From: Streptomyces novaecaesareae
GTDB lineage: Bacteria > Actinomycetota > Actinomycetes > Streptomycetales > Streptomycetaceae
DNA: 23,835 bases
Direction: 5' to 3'
NCBI RefSeq assembly: GCF_000716875.1
Contig: NZ_JNWQ01000098.1
Coordinates: forward strand, 1 to 23,835
Shown: one piece after another, positions 13,612 to 20,460 of the stretch
Layout of the letters: the number at the start of each line of letters is the position of its first letter
Numbering within the stretch: the stretch's first letter is position 1
The notes under the pieces: generated by a model
Database searches by the model: none
Seen by the model: only the letters and a program-made list of their open reading frames with translations
Told to the model about the DNA's origin: nothing
Program-made: the position numbers and the translations under genes

Positions 13612-13716
13612 GGCTGTCCCGTCCTCTTGACTCGTGTAGGTGTTCCCGCTGGTCGGAGCGGGGGTGACGTTGAAGGTGCAGGTGCAGGTGCGGGGAGTTC
13701 GGGCGGTGCGGAAGTG

Positions 13717-14310
13717 TCAGTGGACCCAGCCGGTGAAGCCCTGGCCGCCGACGCTGCGCGGGGCGCGGGTGCCCGGATCGGCCGCCGGGCGGGCGGCCGG
13801 CTGACCGCCCTCCAGCGCCCCGGCGACGGCCCGGACCAGCCAGGCGTTGAGGGAGAGGCCCTCCTGCCCGGCGGCCTCCTCCGCCCGGGCCTTGAGGTTG
13901 GCGGGCAGGCGCAGATTGATCCGGGCGGTGCCGCTCTCGTCCGACTCCGGCAGTGCCGGCGCCGTGGGAGCCAGCGGAGGCGCCATCGGTGGCACCACTG
14001 GTGGCACCATCGAAGGCGCCATCGACGGCACCACGGGCGACACGTCGCCGTGGAAGCCGCCGGAGCCCGGCGGCGCCGTCACCACGAACTCCGGGTCGAG
14101 CCCGCGCAGACGCACGTCCACCGAACCCGGGGCGAGGTCGCGGGTGACCTCGCCCATGGCGGCCGAGAGCGCGTTGAGCAGGGTGAGCCGCACGGCCGAC
14201 TCCAGCGGGAGCGTCAGCCGCTCGGCCAGCGCGCGGGCTTCGTCCCCGCCGGCGGCGGCGGCCACCGCGAGCTCGTTCCGGAGGTTCTCGACGTACGGCG
14301 TGAGGTCCAT
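13717..14310 (-). CDS. Ribbon-helix-helix regulator, HicB-like
   Basis: A 197-aa protein. Residues 1-80 are a helical domain (LTPYVENLRNELAVAAAAG, ALAERLTLPLESAVRLTLLN). A low-complexity Pro/Met/Val/Ala linker (about 91-120) follows. Then comes a ribbon-helix-helix fold at about 129-166 (ARINLRLPANLKARAEEAAG, LSLNAWLVRAVAGAL), as in HicB and CopG/Arc proteins. No HicA toxin is adjacent, so it is more likely an operon regulator than an antitoxin. The upstream region carries four phased TGGCACCA-type sites, strongly suggesting autoregulation. The start codon lies 6-7 nt after a possible -10, so it may be leaderless. Confidence 0.85.
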   Translation of the reverse strand: MDLTPYVENLRNELAVAAAAGGDEARALAERLTLPLESAVRLTLLNALSAAMGEVTRDLAPGSVDVRLRGLDPEFVVTAPPGSGGFHGDVSPVVPSMAPSMVPPVVPPMAPPLAPTAPALPESDESGTARINLRLPANLKARAEEAAGQEGLSLNAWLVRAVAGALEGGQPAARPAADPGTRAPRSVGGQGFTGWVH

Positions 14311-14316
14311 GGCTCA

Positions 14317-14345
14317 AGCATGGCACAGCAATGGTGCCATGTCGA
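14317..14345 (-). promoter_or_regulatory. Candidate promoter of the RHH operon
   Basis: On the minus strand TCGACA (14345-14340) and CATGCT (14322-14317) are separated by 17 nt, and the ATG follows 6 nt after the -10. This predicts a leaderless transcript. Two TGGCACCA-type sites fall within or at the edge of this promoter. Confidence 0.4.
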
Positions 14346-14372
14346 GTCATTAGTGGCACCACTTTGGCACCA
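14321..14372. promoter_or_regulatory. Phased array of four TGGCACCA operator sites
   Basis: Sites start at 14321 (TGGCACAG, imperfect), 14332 (TGGTGCCA, reverse orientation), 14354 (TGGCACCA) and 14365 (TGGCACCA). Start-to-start spacings are 11, 22 and 11 bp, i.e. whole helical turns, so all would face one side of the DNA. Ribbon-helix-helix repressors bind short repeated sites cooperatively in this manner, and the adjacent RHH protein is the likely ligand. Confidence 0.65.
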
Positions 14373-14395
14373 CCTCTCGGCGGGGCCGGGAAACG

Positions 14396-14431
14396 GCACC
14401 GCCCCGCCGGCCGAGGCCGACGGGGCGGTGC
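14396..14431 (-). terminator. Terminator of the deaminase gene
   Basis: A perfect 11-bp inverted repeat (14396-14406 and 14421-14431) with a further short inner stem lies 38 nt past the deaminase stop on the minus strand. Confidence 0.8.
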
Positions 14432-14468
14432 ACAAGGGGAACAGCGAGGAGCGAGGAGCGGGAGGAGG

Positions 14469-15575
14469 TCAGCGCCGCCAGCCCGCCAGGTGGGCGTCGA
14501 TCTCGCCGACCAGCCGCGCCTTGCCGGCCCGGTCCAGGAAGGAGGCCTCGACCGCGTTGCGGGCCAGCGCCGCCACCCCGGCCTCGTCCAGGCCCAGCAG
14601 CCGAGCCGCCACCGCGTACTCGGTGTTGAGGTCGGTGCCGAACATCGGCGGGTCGTCGCTGTTGACCGTCACCAGCAGCCCGGCGTCCACCATCCGCTTG
14701 ATCGGGTGGTCCTCGATCCGCCCCACGGCCCGGGTGGCGATGTTGGAGGTCGGGCAGACCTCCAGCGCGATCCGGTGCTCGCCCAGGTGGTCGAGCAGCG
14801 CCGGGTCCCCGACCGCCTGGGTGCCGTGCCCGATGCGCTCGGCGCCGAGCTCCCGGATCGCGTCCCAGACCGTCTCCGGCCCGGTGGTCTCGCCCGCGTG
14901 CGGGACGCTGTGCAGGCCGGCCGCGCGCGCCCGGTCGAAGTACGGCTTGAACTGCGGGCGCGGCACGCCGATCTCCGGGCCGCCCAGGCCGAAGCTGACC
15001 AGGCCCTCGGGGGCCAGCTCGGTGGCCAGCCGGGCGGTCACCTCGGCCGCCTCCAGGCCGGCCTCGCCCGGGATGTCGAAGCACCAGCGCAGCACCACGC
15101 CGAGCTCCTTCTCGGCGCGCAGCCGGGCGTCCTCGATCGCCTCCATGAAGGCGACCTCGGGGATGCCCCGCTTGACCGAGGAGTACGGCGTGATGGTCAG
15201 CTCGGCGTACCGGATGTTCTGGCGCGCCATGTCCTCGGCGACGCCGTAGGTGAGCGCCCGGACGTCCTCGGCGTCCCGGACCAGGTCCACGACGCTCAGG
15301 TAGACCTCGATGAAGTGCGCGAAGTCGGTGAAGGTGAAGTACTCGGCGAGCGCCGCCGGGTCGGTGGGCACCTTGGACCCCCCGGCGTGGCGGGCGGCCA
15401 GTTCGGCGACGACCCGCGGCGAGGCCGAGCCGACGTGGTGGACGTGCAGTTCCGCCTTGGGCATCCCGGCGATGAACGCCTCGATGCCGCTCTTGCTCCC
15501 GGTGTCACCGGTGCTACCAGTGCTACCGGTGCTTCCGGTGGGGTTTCCGATCCGACTTCCGTCCGGCTGGACCAC
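14469..15575 (-). CDS. Adenosine deaminase-like amidohydrolase
   Basis: A 368-aa zinc amidohydrolase of the adenosine/AMP deaminase family. Visible are the metal-binding H44-V-H46 in PKAELHVHHVG, the GLGGPE loop (196-201), HAGE (226-229, catalytic Glu), GHG (249-251) and NSDDPP (305-310, metal Asp). The usual LHLEG of adenosine deaminase reads VHHVG, and the usual LAGxE loop reads GLGGPE, so the substrate may differ. One option is 6-amino-6-deoxyfutalosine of the futalosine menaquinone pathway, which some streptomycete homologues deaminate. The GTG start at 15575 has AAGAAGG about 8 nt upstream, and the N-terminus carries GST repeats not needed for the fold. Monocistronic, with its own terminator. 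Confidence 0.88.
   Translation of the reverse strand: MVQPDGSRIGNPTGSTGSTGSTGDTGSKSGIEAFIAGMPKAELHVHHVGSASPRVVAELAARHAGGSKVPTDPAALAEYFTFTDFAHFIEVYLSVVDLVRDAEDVRALTYGVAEDMARQNIRYAELTITPYSSVKRGIPEVAFMEAIEDARLRAEKELGVVLRWCFDIPGEAGLEAAEVTARLATELAPEGLVSFGLGGPEIGVPRPQFKPYFDRARAAGLHSVPHAGETTGPETVWDAIRELGAERIGHGTQAVGDPALLDHLGEHRIALEVCPTSNIATRAVGRIEDHPIKRMVDAGLLVTVNSDDPPMFGTDLNTEYAVAARLLGLDEAGVAALARNAVEASFLDRAGKARLVGEIDAHLAGWRR
15499..15543 (-). repeat. Five 9-bp tandem repeats in the deaminase N-terminus
   Basis: Units of the type CCGGTGCTA repeat five times in frame (15499-15543) and encode the GSTGSTGSTGDTG stretch at residues 14-26. This is a variable, likely disordered extension produced by slippage. 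Confidence 0.75.
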
Positions 15576-15675
15576 GGCGGTGCCCTTCTTCGTTCTCCGC
15601 GCCTTCTACGCGCGTTCCGACAGTGCTGGCAAGCATAGGCCGGGCCGGCTCACCCCGGACGGACGAGCGCCCGGC

Positions 15676-16971
15676 TCAGCCCCCGAGCGCGGAGGCCGCG
15701 GTGTGGATCAGCAGCCCGGCCAGGGCGCCGACCACGGTGCCGTTGATCCGGATGAACTGCAGGTCGCGGCCGACGTTGGCCTCGATCTTGCGGGAGGCCT
15801 CGTCGGCGTCCCAGCCCGCCACCGTCTCGGAGATCAGCGAGGTGATCTCGGCGCGGTAGGTGTCGACCAGGTACTGGGCGGCGTCCTGCAGCCAGCCGTC
15901 CACCTTGGCCTGCAGCTTGGCGTCGGTGGCCAGGCGCTCGCCGAAGCGGCGCACGCCCTCGCGGATGCGCCGGCGCAGTTCGCTGTCCTCGTCCTCGGCC
16001 GCACCCATCACCAGGGTGCGCACGGCCGCCCAGGTGGAGTTGATCAGGTCCTGCACCTCGGGGCGGGCCAGCAGCTCGCCCTTGGCCCGCTCGACCCGGG
16101 CGATGGTCTCCGGGTCGGTCTGCAGCTCGGTCGCGAAGTCGGCGAGGAAGTTGTCGATCGCGCCGCGGGCCGGGTGGTCCGGGTCGTCGCGGATGTCGGT
16201 GACGAAGCGCAGCAGCTCCTTGTAGACCCGCTCGCCGACCTGGTGGTCGATGAACCTGGGCGTCCAGCCCGGGGTCTTCTGGGTCACCTTCTGCACCACG
16301 TCCTCGTGGTTGGCGGTCAGCCAGCCGTGCGCCCGGACGGCCACCAGGTCCACCACGCCGTGGTGCCCGCCGTCCGCGACCACCTTGCCGAGCATCCGGC
16401 CCATCGGCTCGGCCACCGAGGTGGCGGCGGCCCGCCTGGTCACCGCCTCGGCGACCACCGCCCGCACGTCCTCGTCGCGCAGCACCGCGAGCAGGCCGCG
16501 CAGCGCCGCCGAGGCCTCCTTGGTGACCCGCTCGGCGCTGCCCGGCGCGGCCAGCCACTCCCCCAGCCGCCGGCCGATGCCGAGCGCCGCGAGGCGCCCG
16601 CGCACCACGTGACCGGAGAGGAAGTTGTCGCCGACGAAGTCGCCGAGCGAGCGCCCGAAGGCGTCCTTCTTGGTCGGGATGATCGCGGTGTGCGGGATCG
16701 GCAGGCCGAAGGGGCGGCGGAACAGCGCGGTCACCGCGAACCAGTCGGCCAGCGCGCCGACCATGCCCGCCTCGGCGGCGGCCGCCACGTACCCCGCCCA
16801 GGCGCCGGCCCCGGCCGCCTTGGCCCAGGTGGAGAGGGCGAAGACCAGGGTCGCGAAGGCCAGCAGGCCGGTCGCGATGGTCTTCATCCGGCGGACGCCC
16901 TGTCTCTTCTCTTCGTCGGCCGCGGTGAACCGGACCCCGGGGCCGGTCCCGTTGAAGGCATCGTCACTCAC
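15676..16971 (-). CDS. DUF445 domain membrane protein
   Basis: A 431-aa protein of the DUF445/YjiN group. A hydrophobic segment at about 30-50 is followed by the hallmark AAAAEAGMVGALADWFAVTA and LFRRPFGLPIPHTAIIPTKK. A long helical, charged middle region (about 110-400) comes next, then a C-terminal membrane helix (INGTVVGALAGLLIHTAAS, about 408-428). The topology is that of a membrane-anchored protein with a large soluble coiled region. Function is unknown in the family. The GTG start at 16971 has only a weak GGCGGG upstream. It is separated from the deaminase by 100 nt on the same strand. Confidence 0.92.
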   Translation of the reverse strand: MSDDAFNGTGPGVRFTAADEEKRQGVRRMKTIATGLLAFATLVFALSTWAKAAGAGAWAGYVAAAAEAGMVGALADWFAVTALFRRPFGLPIPHTAIIPTKKDAFGRSLGDFVGDNFLSGHVVRGRLAALGIGRRLGEWLAAPGSAERVTKEASAALRGLLAVLRDEDVRAVVAEAVTRRAAATSVAEPMGRMLGKVVADGGHHGVVDLVAVRAHGWLTANHEDVVQKVTQKTPGWTPRFIDHQVGERVYKELLRFVTDIRDDPDHPARGAIDNFLADFATELQTDPETIARVERAKGELLARPEVQDLINSTWAAVRTLVMGAAEDEDSELRRRIREGVRRFGERLATDAKLQAKVDGWLQDAAQYLVDTYRAEITSLISETVAGWDADEASRKIEANVGRDLQFIRINGTVVGALAGLLIHTAASALGG

Positions 16972-17025
16972 CCCGCCAGTCTGCCCGGTGCCCGGCGCGG
17001 GCGGGGGCGCGCCTCGCGATCACGC

Positions 17026-17067
17026 GCCGGGCGTGCGGACCGTTACGCCGGGCATGCGGACGGTCAC
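17026..17067. repeat. Tandem 21-bp repeat upstream of the DUF445 gene
   Basis: Units 17026-17046 and 17047-17067 agree at 18 of 21 positions (GCCGGGCRTGCGGAC core). They lie 55-96 bp upstream of the DUF445 start, where a regulator could bind. Nothing else was seen in 16972-17181. Confidence 0.5.
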
Positions 17068-17181
17068 GCGCCTGGACAGCCCGACCACGCAGAACTCCGG
17101 ACCCGGCCCCGCCCCGCTACCCGGCCCCGGAGCGGAGCCCCGCCGCCCGCCGCGCCTCCGGAGCGCCACCCGCCCCCGGCC

Positions 17182-18408
17182 TCACCCCCGGCCGCCGTTC
17201 ACCGAGTTGGCCAGCCGGCGCCACACCCGGTGGCGCCGCAGCCCGCGCCGCACCTGCGCCGGGACGATGCCGCGCCACAGCTGCTGGGCCAGGTTCAACG
17301 GCGGGGCCGCCTCGACCACCGGCTCCTCCCGCAGCAGGAACAGCTCGTCCGGCAGCCCGAGCCGGTCGTCCCGGAACGCCGGGTAGCCCGCGTAGTGCCG
17401 CCGGCCCTCCACGACCACCGGCGGCTCACCGTGCGCGGCCTCGTACCGGATCTGGTCGCGCAGCGCGTCCGGCCGTACGGCCACGGCGAGTTCGAGCCGC
17501 ACCCGCCCGGCCACCGGCAACCGGTGGTACACCTCACGGGCGCCGAACCGCTCGACCAGCCGGGCGACTTCGCGGCACACCCGCTCCTGCAGCCGGTCGT
17601 CCAGCAGCAGGAAGCCCGCCCCCAGCAGCCGCGGCACGTCCCAGCTGAAGCCGCGCACCCGGATGGCGTCCAACTCCTCGCCCGGTACGGCCAGTTCGGC
17701 CGCCACCTGCTGGAGCGCGGCGATCCCGCGCAGCCGGTCCAGCACCCCGGCCCGCTCGGTGGCATTGCCCAGGTCCTCGCGCAGCACCAGGAAGTAGCAG
17801 TCGTAGTCGGCGAGGACGGACACCCGGCCCGCCCGCAGGCAGGCCTCCAGGGTGAACGGCTGGTCCGAGAAGACCTTCAACTCCTCGTCGTGGCGCAGCC
17901 CGTGGCACCGGATGAGATCCGTCCGGAACAGCTTGCTGTCGGCCAGCGCCCAGGCCAGCGCGGAGTCGGCGAAGCCCACCGACTCCGCGTCGGCGTGGAA
18001 GATCCCCTGCGGCACCAGCCGCCCGTTCACCCCGACCTGCTCGGGCACCACCACGTCCGAGCCCCAGGCGTCGGCGGCCGCGACCAGCCGCTCCAGCGCC
18101 TCCGCGCCGAGCCGGTCGTCCGCGCCGAGGAACAGCACGTAGCGGCCGCGGGCCAACGCCAGGCCGCGGTTGGTCGGGCCCGCCGGGCCACCCGAGTCGG
18201 GCTGGTGCGCCACCCGGAACAGCCCGGGGTGGCGGGCCGCGTACTCGTCCAGCAGCGCCCCGCCGCCATCCGTGGAGCCGTCGTCCACCGCCACCACCTC
18301 CAGCCGCCCCGGCGCCAGGGACTGCCCGACCAGCGAGTCCAGGCAGGCGGTGAGGTACGGCATGGCGTTGTGGACCGCGACCACCACGGTCACGTCGGGT
18401 ACGGCCAT
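17182..18408 (-). CDS. Family 2 glycosyltransferase
   Basis: A 408-aa GT-A fold enzyme. The N-terminal strand VTVVVAVHNAMPYL (6-19), the nucleotide-binding DDGSTD (42-47) and the FLGADDRLG metal site (94-101) are intact. Residues about 150-215 contain SKLFRTDLIRCHGLRHDEEL and SDQPFTLEA, a pattern shared with TarS/TagF-like polyol-phosphate glycosyltransferases. The last 190 residues form an extra domain of unknown role. No membrane segment is present. The ATG at 18408 has GGAGG 11 nt upstream. It lies 167 nt downstream of the exporter ATPase on the same strand, so a link to export of a cell-wall glycan is plausible but not shown. Donor and acceptor are unknown. Confidence 0.9.
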   Translation of the reverse strand: MAVPDVTVVVAVHNAMPYLTACLDSLVGQSLAPGRLEVVAVDDGSTDGGGALLDEYAARHPGLFRVAHQPDSGGPAGPTNRGLALARGRYVLFLGADDRLGAEALERLVAAADAWGSDVVVPEQVGVNGRLVPQGIFHADAESVGFADSALAWALADSKLFRTDLIRCHGLRHDEELKVFSDQPFTLEACLRAGRVSVLADYDCYFLVLREDLGNATERAGVLDRLRGIAALQQVAAELAVPGEELDAIRVRGFSWDVPRLLGAGFLLLDDRLQERVCREVARLVERFGAREVYHRLPVAGRVRLELAVAVRPDALRDQIRYEAAHGEPPVVVEGRRHYAGYPAFRDDRLGLPDELFLLREEPVVEAAPPLNLAQQLWRGIVPAQVRRGLRRHRVWRRLANSVNGGRG

Positions 18409-18575
18409 CGGGCGGTGGGCCTCCGGTCCTGGTGTCGGTGGGTGACGGAGGGCCAACTCGGCTCCGGAGTCGGGAGTCACGACCGTCACCCGCACCGGGG
18501 ACGGCGGGCAGAACACCCGCCCGGCCGCCGTACGCGCACACGCACGGCGACCGGACAGCCCAGCCGACCGACCGC

Positions 18576-19535
18576 TCAGCCGATCGCGACCTCCGCGTAC
18601 ATCCGGGCGATCACGTCCTCGATGGCCGGCTCGCGCACCGAGAGGTCCACCAGCGGGTACCGCTCCGCGACCGCCGCCACGATCGGCGCGGCGCTCTGCG
18701 GCGCCGGGAAGGCCAGCCACTGGCGCGGCCCCTCGACCTTGACCACCCGGGCCCCGGCCACGTCGATCGGGGCCCGGGCCTCGGCGAGGTCCACCACGAG
18801 CGTCCGCTCGCTGCGGCCGGTGGCGTGCAGGCCGTCCAGCCCGCCGTCGTAGACCACCCGGCCGTGGTCGATCACCATCACCCGGTCGCAGAGCTGTTCG
18901 ATGTCGGTCAGGTCGTGGGTGGTGAGCAGCACCGTGGTGCCCCGGTCGCGGTTGACCTCGCGCAGGAACTCGCGCACCTTGCCCTTGCTGACCACGTCCA
19001 GGCCGATGGTCGGCTCGTCCAGGTAGAGCACCTGGGGGTCGTGCAGCAGTGCCGCCGCGAGGTCGCCGCGCATCCGCTGGCCGAGCGAGAGCTGGCGGAC
19101 GGGGGTGTCCAACAGAGCGCCCAGGTCGAGCAGTTCGACGCAGCGGTCGAGGTTCTCGCGGTACCGCCGGTCGGGGATGCGGTAGATCCGGCGGGCGAGT
19201 TCGAAGGAGTCGCGCAGCGGGAGGTCCCACCAGAGGGTGGTGCGCTGGCCGAAGACGACGCCGATCCGGCGGGCCAGCGTGACGCGTTCGCGGGCCGGGT
19301 CGACCCCGGCCACCCGCAGCCGTCCGGAGCTGGGGACGAGGATGCCGGTGAGCATCTTGATGGTGGTGGACTTGCCGGCGCCGTTGGGCCCGATGTAGCC
19401 GACGCACTCGCCGGCCTCGACGGTGAAGCTGAGCCCGTCCACCGCGCGCACCTCGCGCTTGGTCCGGCTGAACCGGCCGGTGCGGGCCCGTACGGTGAAG
19501 CTGCGGCGGACGTCCTGGAGTTCGATCAGTGCCAT
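18576..19535 (-). CDS. ABC-2 type exporter ATPase
   Basis: A 319-aa ATP-binding subunit. Walker A is GPNGAGKS (49-56), the Q-loop reads VVFGQRTTLWWDLPL, the signature is LSLGQRMR (149-156), Walker B is VLYLDEP (169-175), and the H-loop His is at 207 (TTHDLTDIE). The unusual FGQRTTLWWDLP loop and the LSLGQRMRGDLAAAL signature are typical of ATPases that work with the PF06182 (DUF990) permeases encoded just upstream. The ATG has AAGGAG 5 nt upstream. The gene is last of the three exporter genes, 73 nt after the second permease. Substrate unknown. Confidence 0.95.
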   Translation of the reverse strand: MALIELQDVRRSFTVRARTGRFSRTKREVRAVDGLSFTVEAGECVGYIGPNGAGKSTTIKMLTGILVPSSGRLRVAGVDPARERVTLARRIGVVFGQRTTLWWDLPLRDSFELARRIYRIPDRRYRENLDRCVELLDLGALLDTPVRQLSLGQRMRGDLAAALLHDPQVLYLDEPTIGLDVVSKGKVREFLREVNRDRGTTVLLTTHDLTDIEQLCDRVMVIDHGRVVYDGGLDGLHATGRSERTLVVDLAEARAPIDVAGARVVKVEGPRQWLAFPAPQSAAPIVAAVAERYPLVDLSVREPAIEDVIARMYAEVAIG

Positions 19536-19555
19536 GGAAACTCCTTGAGAGCGAC

Positions 19556-19603
19556 GGGGGTCCGGACGGGAGTCCAGACGGCGGTCCGAACGGTGGTCCG
19601 GAC
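19556..19603 (-). repeat. Four 12-bp tandem repeats between permease and ATPase genes
   Basis: Units start at 19556, 19568, 19580 and 19592 with consensus GGNGGTCCGGAC. Units 1 and 4 contain the perfect palindrome GTCCGGAC. The array nearly fills the gap between the permease stop and the ATPase ribosome binding site. It may bind a regulator, form mRNA structure, or be a slippage product. Confidence 0.7.
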
Positions 19604-19608
19604 GACGT

Positions 19609-20460
19609 TCAGCTGCCGGTCCCGCGGTAGGCGCGCAGCCCGGCGCGCCAGGCGAGCCCGGCGGCGGCGACGCAGAGGGCGGCGGCGACCGGCGAGGCGT
19701 ACTGGAAGGCGACGGGCAGGCCGAGCGGGTCGGGCCGGCCGAGGATGTGCAGCGCGGGCAGCCAGTTGACGAAGGCCAGCGGGACGCCGAAGACCACCCC
19801 GGCGACGAGTTCCTTGGCGAAGATGGTCGGCGGGTAGTGCAGCAGGGTCGCGCCGCCGTAGGTGAAGGAGTTCTGGATCTCCTTGGACTCGCCCCACCAG
19901 AACTGGACGGTGGCGCCGCCGACGTAGATCGCGCCGAAGATGACGCTGCCGCAGACCAGCAGGACGGGCACGAGCAGCACCCGGTCCCAGGTCCAGTGCA
20001 CGTCCAGGGCAGCCAGCGACCAGGCGAGCACCGCCACGGCCTGGAGCGGGCGGCCGAGCCGGCGCAGCGAGAAGCGTTCGGCGCACAGCTGGGAGAGCGC
20101 GGGAGCGGGGCGGATCAGCATGGTGTCCAGGGATCCGTTGACGATCCGCACGCCGAGGCCGTCGACCGAGCCGACCAGCATGTTGGCGACGCCGAGCGAG
20201 AAGGTCGCGGTGGCGTAGAGGAAGGCGATCTCCGGCAGGTTCCAGCCGCCGAGCCGGTCGGTGTGCCGGAACATGATCACCAGCACGACGAAGTCGAGGG
20301 AGTGGGTGGCCAGGCTCGCCAGGAGGTTCAGTGCGAAGGAGGCCCGGTAGGCCATCATCGAGCGCATCCACATCCGGGCGCAGAGCCACCAGGAGCGCAC
20401 CGCCCAGGCGGTGCGCGCCGCGAGGGGCTCGCCGCGGTGGGCCAGGAGCTGCTCAGCCAC
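19609..20460 (-). CDS. ABC-2 family permease (PF06182 type), second subunit
   Basis: A 283-aa membrane protein with about six hydrophobic segments. The family marks are WLCARMWMRSMMAYRASFAL at the N-terminus, GGWNLPEIAFLYATATFSLG, IVNGSLDTMLIRPAPALSQL and FGVPLAFVNWLPALHILGRP. The GTG start at 20460 overlaps the first permease gene by 8 nt, so the two are coupled. Such permeases occur as pairs of unlike subunits with one ATPase, as seen here, and would form the membrane channel of an exporter. Confidence 0.9.
   Translation of the reverse strand: MAEQLLAHRGEPLAARTAWAVRSWWLCARMWMRSMMAYRASFALNLLASLATHSLDFVVLVIMFRHTDRLGGWNLPEIAFLYATATFSLGVANMLVGSVDGLGVRIVNGSLDTMLIRPAPALSQLCAERFSLRRLGRPLQAVAVLAWSLAALDVHWTWDRVLLVPVLLVCGSVIFGAIYVGGATVQFWWGESKEIQNSFTYGGATLLHYPPTIFAKELVAGVVFGVPLAFVNWLPALHILGRPDPLGLPVAFQYASPVAAALCVAAAGLAWRAGLRAYRGTGS

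Noticed and set aside
13717..14310. HicAB toxin-antitoxin system
   Set aside because: Only the ribbon-helix-helix partner exists. No HicA-like small double-stranded RNA-binding toxin is found on either side.
15310..18852. A 1180-codon plus-strand open frame
   Set aside because: It is antisense to the deaminase, DUF445 and glycosyltransferase genes, whose conserved motifs are clear; composition is low-complexity.
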